From: Porpolomopsis calyptriformis
Lineage: Eukaryota > Basidiomycota > Agaricomycetes > Agaricales > Hygrophoraceae
Reading direction: 5' to 3'
NCBI GenBank assembly: GCA_951640195.1
Contig: OX621176.1
Coordinates: 372,001-436,000 of the forward strand
DNA: 64,000 nt
The notes under the pieces were generated by a model. That model had not been told where the DNA came from. It searched no databases and worked only from the letters and a program-made list of their open reading frames with translations. Of the stretch, positions 22,391 through 33,323 are shown piece after piece. The number at the start of each line of letters is the position of its first letter. Position 1 is the first letter of the stretch. Both the position numbers and the translations under genes were made by a program.

Positions 22391-22452
22391 ATCGGTGTGC
22401 CGAGAAACACCACTATATAGCAAGTTCATTTCACTGTAAGTCACCACTATCT
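22384..22452. repeat. KDZ terminal inverted repeat, left
   Basis: GCTGAAGATCGGTG(T)GCCGAG...ACCACTATATAGCAAG...CACCACTATCTT matches 58755-58825 with few differences over about 65 bp. They are direct in the present order and inverted in the restored order. The copia reading frame begins again a few bases further (22460). A candidate 8-bp duplication is GCTCAGTC (22464-22471) against ATTCAGTC (complement of 58826-58833), 6 of 8 identical, so the exact edge is uncertain. Confidence 0.75.
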
Positions 22453-23971
22453 TGGCTGAATGGGCTCAGTCGAATATGCGACTATGGAACCCACTACCAG
22501 TTCCACTGATCTAATCAATAAGGCCGGAATGCTAGCAGAGGCAAATGTGACTGAGGCCATCGAACCCCACACACTTGCGGAAGCAAAATCACTTGTCGAT
22601 TGGCCCGAATGGGAATCAGCCATCATGGAGGAACTGAAGATGCTTGAAAGAGCAGGAACTTGGGTGATCGACCACCCACCGCCGGAAGCAAACATTGTCA
22701 GATCAAAATGGGTTTTCCGACTGAAGCGAAATGCCGCTGGAGAAATCGTACGGAGAAAGGCCCGACTTGTCGCGCAAGGATTCTCCCAACTTCCCAGAGT
22801 GGACTACTTTGATACGTTTGCACCCGTCGCCAAGCTAGCGACAATCCGCACCTTCCTTGCCATATCCATGCAGACTGATCTCGAACTACACCAGATTGAC
22901 ATCAAAGGCACATATCTGAATAGCGAACTCACCAATGATGAGCGCATCTACATGCGCCAACCCCCCGGATATTCCACCCCCAATTCTGATGGCCAAGTGT
23001 GCCGACTTGTCAAAACAATCTATGGCCTGAAGCAGTTGGGCCGCCGCTGGTACCAAAAACTCATCAGAATCCTTGTCAACCGGATAGGATTCACTGTATG
23101 CAATGTCGACGAAGCCGTGTTCTTCCGTCGCAATGAAAAGTCCCAGATAATCATAGTTGTCCATGTCGACGACTGCATGATTGGGGCAACGAATCTCGAT
23201 TTGATTGTCAGTTTCAAGTCGGAGATACAGAAACACCTCGAAATAACTGACCTCAGAGAGCTGCATTGGCTCTTGGGAATTGAAGTCATCCGTGACCATC
23301 AATCCCGCACAATCTCACTGTCGCAGCGAGCCTATATTGATTCAATTGTGCATCGTTTCAGATTTGATAACGACAAACCTGTATCGACCCCAATGGACCC
23401 ACAAACCTGCCTAATGCAGGCGCAATCCCCTACGACACCCCTTGAATGCGCCCGGATGTGCAATATACCATATCGCGAAGCAGTCGGATTGCTAATGTAC
23501 GCATCACTTGGAACCCGACTGGATATATCGTTCGCCATAACTACGCTTTCCCGATTCTCAAGTGATCCTGGAGAAGCTCACTGGGAAGCTGTAAAATGAG
23601 TATTCTGATACCTGAAGGGAACAAGGGACCTATGGTTGGTCTATGGGGGAGTCGAGAAGAAGCTCACTGGGTGGGCAGATGCAGATGGAAGCATGGCTGA
23701 AGACCGCCGTGCGATCTCGGGATACGCTTTCCTTATAAATGGCGGAGCCATCTCCTGGAGCACCAAAAAGCAAGAAATCGTCTTGCTTTCCACGACTGAG
23801 AGCGAATATGTGGCTGTAATGCATGCAGCCAAGGAGGCCATTTGGCTCCAGTCACTAACAAGCCAACTTTTCAGATTCGCTAACCCGGCGATGACCCTGT
23901 TCTCCAACAACAAATCCGCCATCGCTCTCACACAAAACTTGCAGTATCACGCCCAGATGAAACATATCGAT
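22453..23971 (+). pseudogene. Ty1/copia reverse transcriptase and RNase H (3' half of the element)
   Basis: The frame reads WPEWESAIMEELKMLERAGTW, WVFRLKRNAAGEIVRRKARL, YFDTFAPVAKLATIR, IYGLKQ and the copia-type active site HVDD (23162-23173), then the RNase H segment (DADGSMAEDRRAISGY...TTESEYVA). TGA codons at 23598 and 23607 (both where arginine is expected) break it, and one RNase H position reads SNNKSA where DN is usual. Ty3-C is inserted at 23972 (TCGAT duplication) and the frame resumes at 31879-32039. The gag/integrase half is at 61630-58834 on the minus strand. The copia 3' LTR here and the 5' LTR there share the AGAAA duplication. Confidence 0.92.
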
Positions 23972-24373
23972 TGTTACGATACATTCATTCTTTTTCTTTT
24001 TTGTTCTTATCTTATCGCAGCCTATCTAATCTTGTCTCACTCATTCACCACCTTCCTTATCCCATCGTTTCCTTCTTGTCACTTGTGACCATGACTGTCA
24101 CATCTGTGACTGTCACACATGAGCGACTTCCGCCATTGGTCAGCAATAACACCATCCGCAGTTGCGCAGCCATCCGCAGCAGCTGAGTCAGCCGTTCCAT
24201 GGATCGTTGTTGAGTCGTAGGATTCAAACTCAGAGGTAGATAAGTAGCATAGTTAGAGTTTGTATCCTTAGTTTCGACCTCAACATAGACACCCCACCCT
24301 AGTTGTTTGACTGGGATCTCTGCTCTATCCGTTGACCACTCTAAGCTGACCGAAAGACCACTGCGCCTTAACA
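23972..24373 (+). repeat. Ty3-C 5' LTR
   Basis: Starts TGTTACGATA, ends GCGCCTTAACA. Contains AGTTTCGACCT (24270-24280), complementary to the PBS just outside the LTR. No clear TATA box seen. Confidence 0.95.
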
Positions 24374-24375
24374 GA

Positions 24376-24386
24376 AGGTCGAAACT
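24376..24386 (+). other. Self-complementary primer-binding site of Ty3-C
   Basis: AGGTCGAAACT, 2 nt after the 5' LTR, is the exact reverse complement (11/11) of 24270-24280 in the LTR. Same logic as in Ty3-B and the Tf1/sushi type: the RNA 5' end probably primes reverse transcription. Confidence 0.75.
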
Positions 24387-24594
24387 CATTCTTTCCCTCT
24401 GCTTTTCTTCGCAACAGTCCCGGGTCAAGATTCGTCTGACATCGTCCATCGTTGTTTTGGGTTACCAGACAAAGACCGTCGTTGTTGCCTTGGAATCCCA
24501 ACCCAGGCTCCCTCTGCAAAGCCAACCTTTCTCATTCAGAGAACCACAGGTGACTCTGACATCCCCGCACGGTAACTGATTCGACCACCACCCT

Positions 24595-26454
24595 GGCCTC
24601 GCGCTCTCCATCGCCGCCTCCGCCCTATGCCCTCACCAATCCCGAACCACACCAGGCATCGACGTCCGAGCTCATTAGCAACGCACATCTGATCACTGCT
24701 GCCGCATTAGACTTGTCACCAGCAGAGCTCGATTCTCTCACAGAACAGCTCAGCCTGTTGGTCGACGAATTCTACGAACCCGACCTCGCCCCTTCCCCAC
24801 CTTTGTCTCCTTCGTCGTCCTCATCTGAGGAATCTTTTGATACCGCCCCGTCTTCCCCGATTGAAGATCCATCCGACCCGTCTACACTCCTTGAAGTAGA
24901 GCCCGTCGTCCACCTCCAAGTTCGTTTTTACGTTCACCGCCCTTGTCGCCTCACAGAACAAGTCATTGTCCCCGTCATTTATGTTTTCCAACGTCGTGAT
25001 ACGCAAGACGTACGAGAAATCCATCTCGTACTCGATCATTAGTCAACACGTCTCGCCCATCGCGAAGGCCCTCTTACAGCGCCTCGGAACCCGAAGAAGA
25101 ACAAGAATTCGAAGACGCTGAAGATCACGAGATCCACTCGCCCTTCTCGTCGCAGTTTCTTCCCCCTCTTCTTCCCTCCATCTCTTCGCTCGAATCCGGG
25201 CCCTCCACCTTCGTACCGCAGACTCCCGTCTCGTTCTCCTTTCTAGGTCTCAGACCTCGACGAACCCCTCCTCCACCGGTTGATCTACCTTTCCCACGAC
25301 CTCATTCCAAAGGAAAGCAACGGATCACTTCCGTAGAATTTGAACCAGAACCCGAACCTTCAGACCCGCCTCCTTCTGCTCCTTCTTCCCTTTCCTCCAA
25401 AAAACCAAGTCCTTCTCCTCGAGAGCCGTTAGCTCTCCCCCTCGACACAGACCCCGAATTGGATCCAACCCCGCACACATCTCCTTCTCCATCACCGCCC
25501 AACAGTCCCCTCCTTGTTCCTCTTCCAATGGCTGCCCCTGTCTCCAGTAAGATTAAGCTCGCAGAACCCAGCACCTTCAATGGTGATCCAAAGACCTACA
25601 AGGACTGGTATCGACAAGTCATCATCTTCCTTGCCGGTCGTGGCATCACCGACAAGACTGAATGCGCCCTCGTCACTCTTTCTTATATGAAAGAAGGGAT
25701 TGCTGCCATCTGGGCCCAACAGTTCGTCGACGACTTCCTCGACCAGACTGACACCCAAGGCAATGCTGTCCCCTTCCCTGATTGGGCAGACTTCAAGCTC
25801 GGTCTTGACAGAGCTTTCACAGACACCGCCTCGGAGCAACGCGCGCGAGAAGAGATTGAGACCATGATGCAAGGGTCGTCACTCATTGTGGAATACCTCG
25901 TTAGGTACGAGATGAAGGCAAAACTCGCTGGCCTCAGCCAGGATAAAGAAAAAATTCGAATCTTCGAGAAAAACATTCATCGCAACATCGTTCGCCAAAT
26001 GTATCTCAACCCTCCCCTCCCCACGGTATGGACCGACTACGTCGAAAAGGTCGTAGCCATCGGACAGCTCCACGAGCGTTATCGTCAACAGGAACAGGCT
26101 CGTCGTCCGGCTGCCCCTTCTTCGCGATTCGTACCCCGAACCTTCTCTCGTCCCCAAGCCCAACCTGCTGAAGATCGTCGTGTTCCCACTGGGATCATTC
26201 ATGGCAGTCAAGGAAGGCCTATGGATGTCGACAAGACACGCCAGGCCCACCGATGCTTCAACTGTGGGGAGATAGGACATTTCCGTCGAGATTGTCCCAA
26301 GGAGAAGGCTGTTGTGAATGTCCGCGCCCTCTTCTACAATATGACCACGTCGGAGCTGGACGAGCTGAAGAACCTCCTTTCCGAAGAGGAGCACAGCTCG
26401 GCGAACGGAACCTCCACCCTGGAAGATGAATCGGATTTTGTCGACGGTCGATGA
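24595..26454 (+). pseudogene. Ty3-C gag polyprotein
   Basis: The C-terminal frame is open from about 24998 to TGA 26452-26454: Ser/Pro/Glu-rich N-part, capsid core (IKLAEPSTFNGDPKTYKDW, about 25549 onward), and the zinc knuckle CFNCGEIGHFRRDC (about 26254-26295). The N-terminal part (LSPAELDSLTEQLSLLVDEFY, 24713-25042) is in another frame, so a frameshift near 25000-25040 or an unseen intron separates them. Gag ends in ATGA overlap with pol. Structural particle protein. Confidence 0.75.
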
Positions 26455-29400
26455 AGATGCGTTCCCTTCACTCGACTGGTAGCTGCTTGCTCTGGCAGAA
26501 CACTGTATCGGATATTTCTCCATTATTTACAACAACGGCATGTACAATACCTACTATACCCGAATCCAATACCCCCACTGTTTCTCCCCTTCCGAAACTT
26601 GTTCCGTCAGATGCATGCATTGAACGCCCCGAAACCCCCATTCCCGAACCATTGTCTCCTTCTGTCGTTTCAATTGACATCAACTCTCTTTCAACACCTC
26701 TAGACATCGTTAATGCTATTAAGGGCAACGCTAATTCTGTGATCTCCATCCTTCAACATTGGTCGCATCCTGCACGTTCACGAGAAATGGTGCAGTCCAC
26801 CATCGATGAAATCACCGCTCTCACCCCAGAGAATGCCATCCGAGCCCTGAATGAACTCAAACAACCTCACGTTTTCATTCGCAGTTCCAAAGGAAATCAA
26901 CTCGTCCTCAAGGCCCATCTTGTCACCTTGGACAATCGTACGGAGCACACTGCCACCGCTCTTGTCGATAGCGGATGCGAAGGCTCCTGTATCGATGTCA
27001 AATACGTCCGAGACCATGACCTCCACACGACTCCCCTTGCTCGACCCATCCGAGTGCACAACACTGATGGACAACCTAACACTGAAGGCCCCATCACGGA
27101 TATGGTCACTCTCGAGCTATGGATCAGAACCCACGTGGAAAGGATTAGTTTTGGCGTAACCAACCTCGGCAAAGGACAAATTTTCCTCGGACATGATTGG
27201 CTTAGGACTCACAACCCCTCCACGGACTGGAAGGCTGGTACTCTCGATTTCGATCGATGCCCACCGGACTGTCGTCCCTCTGTCGATTCCTCCGACATCA
27301 ACAACCTCACTCTGGAGGATGACGATCATCTCCTCATGATCGATCTCACTCCTGCCATCCAAATTCGGTTGATGACCAAGTCGCAAGAACTCGCGATCAA
27401 AGCTGCCGAAGCCCAGAAAAAGGACCGCAATTGGAAGGATATTGTCCCTGACTATCTTCACGAATTCCAAGACGTCTTTACCAAGAAGGACTTCGACGAA
27501 CTACCACCACCTCGCCCTTGGGACCACGCGATTGAGCTACTCCCTGGAACTGAAGAAAAGCTCGATTGCAAGATCTATCCTCTCAGCGTGGACGAACGTT
27601 CGCAACTTGACAAATTCCTCGAAGAGAACCTCCGAACCGGACGAATTTGCCCTTCCATCTCCCCCATCGCTTCCCCCTTCTTCTTCATCAAGAAGAAAGA
27701 CAGTCGATTACGCCCGATCCAAGATTACCGCAAGCTGAACGATTTGACCATCAAGAATCGCTATCCACTCCCTTTGATCACTGAACTCATCGACGCTCTC
27801 CAGAATGCCCGTTACTTCACTAAATTGGACATTCGTTGGGGCTACAACAACGTTCGCATCAAGGAAGGCGACGAACATAAAGCCGCGTTCAGGACTAACC
27901 GTGGCTTGTTCGAACCCTTGGTCATGTTTTTTGGACTCACGAACTCGCCTGCTACCTTCCAAACAATGATGAACGACATCTTCCATGTCCAGATCCACCA
28001 AGGTCACGTATTGATCTACATCGACAATATACTGATCTTTGACAAGGATCTTGAGACGCATCATCGGCACGTCCACGAAGTCATGTCTCTACTTCGTGAG
28101 CATAAGCTTTACCTCAAGCCTGATAAATGTGAATTCGACCAAAAGCAAGTGGAATATCTCGGAGTTGTTGTCTCGGAAGGCCAAGTCAAGATGGACCCAA
28201 TCAAGGTCCAAGGTATCACCGATTGGCCGACTCCGACCTGCAAGCGCAACATTCAGTCTTTCCTTGGGTTTTGCAATTTCTACCGTCGTTTCATTCACCA
28301 CTTTGCCGGCATTGCCCGCCCCCTTAATATCTTAACTGGTAACACTCCTTTCGAATGGACTGATCAATGTCAGGATGCCTTTGACGTCCTCAAAACTATC
28401 ATTACTTCCGCTCCTGTTCTTTCTATCGCCAACGATCACGACTTACTCTGTATCGAGACTGATGCCTCTGAATACGCTCTGGGCGCTATACTTTCACAAA
28501 AACAAGAAAACATCTGGAAGCCCATTGGATTCCTCTCAAAATCATTCAGTCCTGCGGAATGAAATTATCAAGTTTACGATCGCGAACTCCTTGCAATAAT
28601 GGCTGCTCTCCAAGAGTTTTGCAAGCATTTGTTGTCTGCAAAGCAAGTCTTTGAGGTTTGGACTGATCACGCCAACCTCCAATACTTCAAGAAACCGCAG
28701 AAGCTTAACAGACGTCAGGCTCGCTGGCTCACGGAGTTGCAGGACTTCCACTTCACCCTTCATCATGTCGCTGGTAAGGCCAACTCGAAGGCTGACATCC
28801 TGTCGAGACGACCAGGATTTGAGAGGGGGGTGGACGACAACGACGATGGACACATGGTGTACTGGTAGGGCGTACAGAGTGCGCTAACAGGGGAAAGCCA
28901 GTGGGTCCTGGGTTCGAACCCAGCCCCCAACTGAATGCCGGAAAGATCCGGGTCTCAGTTGTACACTCCGTTATAAAACCATCCGATGGCCTTAGCCGAC
29001 AGGACACTCCTGGGGGAGTGAGACCTCAGCCTAGGTCCTCTTTAGGACAGGTGGACTTAGCGTGGAAGTCCTTAATGAGGGAATCCCAGACTCCTTTGGT
29101 TAGTCTTCCCCTGAATGGTCAGGTTGGGACTTGTCACCCGTAAAAGGCGAGACCTGGTGGGCCCTTCTAGAGTAATCTATTAGGGTAATGGGAAGCCTAG
29201 CCGTGAGGCGGGTGAGCCGTAGCTGCATGTGAGAGAGCCCATGATCTCGGGAGGTTATGACCTGAGGGTTCAGGGCGCGCCATACCTTAACCTAAGAGTG
29301 GCATCTCAGGAGCATGATACCTCCCCCTACATGTGAAATAGGTCACATGGGGTCATGTGCAGGCTCGAGAGGACAGCACGCCCAGGTCGGTTCAACGAAG

Positions 29401-31458
29401 GACAGTCTCTATCCTGTCCAAGTTGGGCTTAAGGTGTAAACAGGTATATGGGATATGGCTCTGGGAGGGATGTGTCACCCAGAGGCGAGGTCCTGATGCT
29501 TGATGATTCTCTTACCTGACTCTCTTTTTTCTATTAATTCTCACCCTGTCGTAGACCTTCGACCAGTTCAACTCGATGTTGAACCTGACCACTTTCGCTT
29601 ACGCATCAAGAGTTCCTATCGGAACAAAGAAGATTCCATCACGCTCCTTCAAAGAAAACAAGAAAACGGTTGGAAGACCCAAGACGATGGTATTCTCACC
29701 TTCAACGATCAGATTTATGTCTCCATTGACAAACCTCTCCGTGGCGAAATTATCTCTTGGTATCATGACAGCCCTTTATCAGGACATTACGGTCCCTTTA
29801 AGACTACCGAAGTCCTTTGTCGTGATTACTAGTGGCCCACTATCCGTCGAGATGTGAAACAGTATATCTCCAGCTGTGAGACTTGTCAACGCACCAAGGC
29901 ATCTCATCTGCCCACGAAGACCCCACTCCACCCATTCGATCCCCCGACTCGCCCTTGGGACACGATCACTGTCGATCTCGTAGGACCAATCCCCGAATGT
30001 CAGGGTTACAATGCTGTCCTGACTATCGTCGACACGTTTTCGAAAGCCGTCAAGTTCGAGCCCACCCACATCGAACTCAATTCAGAAGGCTTCGCAAAGA
30101 TCATTCGGGACCGCGTCATCCGAGATCATGGAGTCCCACGACGGATTATTCACGATCACGATCCACGATTCATATCCAAATACATGACTGATCTCTTTCG
30201 CCTCCTAGGCACGACACAAAATGTTTCCACCGCTTACCACCCTCAAACTGATGGTCAATCCGAACAAATGAATCAGACTCTCGAACAGTATTTACGAGTC
30301 TTCATCAATCATCGTCAGGATAATTGGAAGGAATGGTTAGCACTGGCTGAGTTCTCGTATAACAACTCTACCCATGCTGCTACCACCCAAACCCCTTTCT
30401 ACGTCAACTACGGCCAACATCCCTGGTCCAGAAACGATACCCGAAGAGAAGTCCGAAACGAATCTGCCACCCAGTTCGCAGAGCGAATGAAACGTGTCCG
30501 TCAAGACACTGAGTCTGCCCTCGGACAGGCCAATGAAAGAATGAAGGCCAGTCACGATAAACGATCCCGACCTGCTCATGAGTATACCCCTGGAGACAAA
30601 GTCTGGCTCGCCGCCACGAACATCAAAACCAATCGCGCAATGAAGAAGCTCGACAATAAACGCTTCGGACCTTTTAAGGTCATCGAAAAAATTGGTCGTT
30701 CTGCCTACCGACTCGAACTCCCTCATGAATGGATGGGCTTACACCTAGTCTTCAATGAGTCCTACCTGTCCCCTTACCATCGTTCTTCCTATCTGAATCA
30801 AAAAGCTCCTCCTCCTCCCCCTCCCCTCCAGTTGGACGATGAAACCGAATACGTCGTCGAGAAAATCTTGGACTCCCGAGTCCACCGAAAGCAGCTCCAA
30901 TACTTAGTGCATTGGGAGGGCTATACCAACGAAGAGAACACTTGGCAGTCCGCATCTGATGTCGCGCACGCCCAAGAATTGGTTGACAAGTTCCACGCTC
31001 TGAACCCGAAACGACCAGCCCCGAGACTTCAGATCCGCGTCATTCGTATGGACGATTTCTTTGGCATCGACGATCGCCTCTATGACCCAATCACCGACTC
31101 GCACGGCGAAGGCTATAAACCACCAACGGTATCCGATAACATTGATGTCATTGTCCCACTCACGCCCACTGAAATTGATCGTGCTCTGGACTCCGATTTC
31201 GACATCTCTGTCCTCTTCCCCCATCTCCCCGCCCATGTGCGACGAGTCTGGATCTACAAGGAAGGTCCAACCAACGCAGTCACTCTCGTTGTGCGACTGG
31301 ACAGTCGCGGCCAAATGCTTCGCTTATACCAGCTCACACTCCCTCTTTCGGCCTTGGACATCCAACGACGATACGGTCATTACCTCCCTGTTATTCCCTG
31401 TCACACACCTCGCTGGCTTCTACGAGATTGCTCAAGACATCTCCAACGCCTACGTTGA
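26451..31458 (+). pseudogene. Ty3-C pol polyprotein with C-terminal extension
   Basis: Pol begins at 26451, overlapping the gag stop (ATGA). Domains: protease (LVDSGCEGS, about 26963), RT (LRPIQDYRKLN; active site YIDN at 28017-28028 instead of YIDD), RNase H (ETDASEYALGAIL; TGA at 28560), then a SINE (about 28850-29499), integrase zinc domain (YISSCETCQRTK; TAG at 29830), integrase core (DTFSKAVKF, HPQTDGQSEQMNQTL), chromodomain (YVVEKIL...YLVHWEGY...NTWQ, about 30850-30960) and about 150 further residues with MDDFFGIDDRLYD. Frames agree apart from the SINE. The RT active-site Asp-to-Asn change fits GAC GAT to GAC AAT, a CpG decay. Inactive. Confidence 0.9.
28848..29499 (+). mobile_element. 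tRNA-derived SINE inserted in Ty3-C pol
   Basis: About 650 bp without ORF interrupts the RNase H/integrase linker (VDDNDD before, MILLPDSLF after). Its head resembles a tRNA gene with RNA polymerase III promoter boxes: A-box-like TGGTGTACTGGT (28855-28866) and a perfect B box GGTTCGAACCC (28911-28921), about 45 bp apart. The tRNA-unrelated body follows. A GATG on both edges may be a short target duplication; exact ends uncertain. No poly-A tail seen. Confidence 0.7.
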
Positions 31459-31491
31459 ACTCGCGCGGATGCGATTCTGAAGGGAGAGTGA

Positions 31492-31878
31492 TGTTACGAT
31501 ACATTCATTCTTTTTCTTTTTTGTTCTTATCTTATCGCAGCCTATCTAATCTTGTCTCACTCATTCACCACCTTCCTTATCCCATCGTTTCCTTCTTGTC
31601 ACTTGTGACCATGACTGTCACACATGAGCGACTTCCGCCATTGGTCGGCAATGACACCATCCACAGTTGCGCAGCCATCCGCAGCAGCTGAGTCAGCCGT
31701 TCCATGGATCGTTGTTGAGTCGTAGGATTCAAACTCAGAGGTAGATAAGTAGCGTAGTTAGAGTTTGTATCCTTAGTTTCGACCTCAACATAGACACCCC
31801 ACCCTAGTTGTTTGACTGGGATCTCTGCTCTATCCGTTGACCACTCTAAGCCGACCGAAAGACCACTGCGCCTTAACA
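31492..31878 (+). repeat. Ty3-C 3' LTR
   Basis: 387 bp, starts TGTTACGATA after the purine tract GAAGGGAGAGTGA (31479-31491) and ends CCTTAACA, followed by TCGAT. Confidence 0.95.
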
Positions 31879-32039
31879 TCGATGTACGCTACCATTTTAT
31901 TCACTGGATCATTGAAAATGGGACCCTCCGACTTGTCTACTGTCCCACCGACGACATGATTGCAGATACCCTCATGAAAGCACTACCATCTCCAAAAGTC
32001 AAGCATTTTGCTTTGGAACTTGGACTTAGCAAGGCTTGA
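31879..32039 (+). pseudogene. Copia pol, last 50 codons
   Basis: Frame continues from 23971: VRYHFIHWIIENGTLRLVYC, DDMIADTLMKALP, ending TGA 32037-32039. This is the usual end of copia RNase H. A G-rich polypurine tract (32040-32046) follows. Confidence 0.9.
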
Positions 32040-32046
32040 GGGGGAG

Positions 32047-32261
32047 TGTTGGAATAACAAGCCTTACATGGCTACAGGATGGAGGCGGAAGTGGACTCAG
32101 CTCGGGACCTGCTCAGACTATGTAGTATTGCACTTATTCCGACTTACTCAGGATAACGGACCGGATTAGTGCCAGCGCATAGCCGCGTGGCTGTGCTGTA
32201 TGTACAAAAACCCGAGGGTGATCCCGAATTACCCTCTGTGCTATTTCATCTCCATCTTTTA
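32047..32261 (+). repeat. Copia 3' LTR (215 bp)
   Basis: TGTTGGAATA...CATCTTTTA, same length and nearly the same sequence as the 5' LTR at 61700-61914 (opposite strand today). Followed by AGAAA (32262-32266), the complement of TTTCT at 61915-61919: the two are the duplications of a single insertion now split by the inversion. Confidence 0.93.
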
Positions 32262-33037
32262 AGAAAAGGAATACATGTGATCAGTCTCTATATATAAAAT
32301 GGTAAGGTGGAAGGGTAAACAGAACAGAGACTAATCAAGTATGACTAAAGAGAAAAATGAAAAAAGTACATCCATGACATACACCCACACTAAAAGGAAT
32401 TTTGTCCCAAAATTCAAGGCAGCATTCAAGAGTGTTGATGGGTGCGGAGGAGGGGAAGGACTAAGATAAGTCCTTATTAGGAAGGGTGGTCGACGGGGAA
32501 ATAATGTCAGCTAGGGAAGCATTGTTGTTATCAGGAATAGTGATGGGGTTTGATGACAAACCAGGGGAAATGATGAGTAGACCTGGGAAAACAGGGGGAG
32601 TGGGGGAATCGAGATGGGGAAGTACCTTTGCAACTTCCTCATGTTTCACCTCCCAGTACTTGGCCTGTTCTTGCCAGTGTTTGCTCATTCTCTTCTCCTG
32701 ATCCAAATCCAACCACTGGTTATACAGTTCTTCATTCAGTCTCGCAATCTCACTCTTGTAGTAATCAACATCCTTCTTTAATGACTTGATAATTTGCTCA
32801 GGTGGGATGGGTGGTGTGACAATTTCTTCTGGCCACAAGGAGAGGGCCTGATTCCGTGAGCAATGGTTGTGTTGCTAGAGTTGTCCAGTGAGCTTGGCTT
32901 CACCATAGGCAGATGAGGTGGAAGCAAGCAGAGGAGGAGCACAATGAGGGGGTTGTCCTCCAGTGGACATGTGAGGGGTATGGGGTGGACGACTACCAGT
33001 AGACTTGCAAGCGGTTTGATAGTGATGAGTATGTTTG
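32262..33037 (-). mobile_element. Ty3/gypsy family D fragment: third ORF and start of 3' LTR
   Basis: On the minus strand an ORF runs from the Ty3-A junction (33037) to 32461, with one TAG near 32875. Its N-part (TACKSTGSRPP) resembles the N-part of the Ty3-B third ORF (YARKSTGRRPP), and it ends with a predicted coiled coil (KSLKKDVDYYKSEIARLNEEL). Downstream comes the same 3' context as in Ty3-B (...TTTTGGGACAAAATTCCTTTT, then a purine run) and LTR start TGTCATGGAT (32379). The LTR is cut at 32266 by copia and resumes at 61915-62173. Gag and pol of D are not in the window. Confidence 0.7.
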
Positions 33038-33232
33038 TGTAACAGATATGTTACATACAGCCACTGTGCTGTGTTTGTACATATTTGTACCGGATACCTT
33101 AAGTACTGGTTATGCTTAGGTAAATAATAAGTTTACATCCCACTCCTGCTTATACCAGATTGCCCCAATACATTGGTTCTGTGCATATCCTGGTATTGAG
33201 CAAAGTGTGATAACTTATCCCAAACCCTTACA
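33038..33232 (+). repeat. Ty3-A 5' LTR (195 bp)
   Basis: TGTAACAGAT...AACCCTTACA; mate of 4952-5146. Followed by a T-rich run and gag. No convincing tRNA-type PBS was recognised. Confidence 0.9.
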
Positions 33233-33323
33233 CTTTTTTGCACATCCACAAGAAATTGTGGAATATCTGTGTAAATCAACTTTGACTGTAAAAGCTTCCC
33301 TGTCGATAACATGGCCTCCATCA

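Larger units (their letters stand above)
12963..22452. mobile_element. KDZ-superfamily DNA transposon, left part (displaced by inversion)
   Basis: This block, read in reverse, joins directly to 53341-58825 and together they make one element of about 15 kb with matching terminal inverted repeats (22384-22452 and 58755-58825). It carries the N-terminal half of the transposase (14017-12963, minus), two accessory genes (14459-16901 plus; 18994-17125 minus), a nested mobile unit U (19001-20707) and a subterminal repeat array (20880-22390). KDZ (Kyakuja/Dileera/Zisupton) elements are cut-and-paste transposons common in Agaricomycetes. Ty3-B copy 2 inserted in the transposase gene split the element, and the inversion separated the halves by about 40 kb. 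Confidence 0.88.
23972..31878 (+). mobile_element. Ty3/gypsy chromovirus family C (nested in copia)
   Basis: Complete element: 5' LTR 23972-24373 (402 bp), 3' LTR 31492-31878 (387 bp; the 15-bp difference is a short tandem duplication near 24100), flanked by TCGAT (23967-23971 and 31879-31883). It holds gag, pol with chromodomain and a further C-terminal extension. A tRNA-derived SINE interrupts pol. Inserted in the RNase H domain of copia. Confidence 0.95.

Noticed and set aside
28848..28932. Functional tRNA gene
   Set aside because: The A box is imperfect, no acceptor stem can be closed, and it is the head of a longer insert in a pol gene; called a SINE.
32461..32838. Host gene with coiled coil
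   Set aside because: Its context (3' UTR-like sequence, LTR start, similarity to the Ty3-B third ORF N-terminus) places it in Ty3-D.
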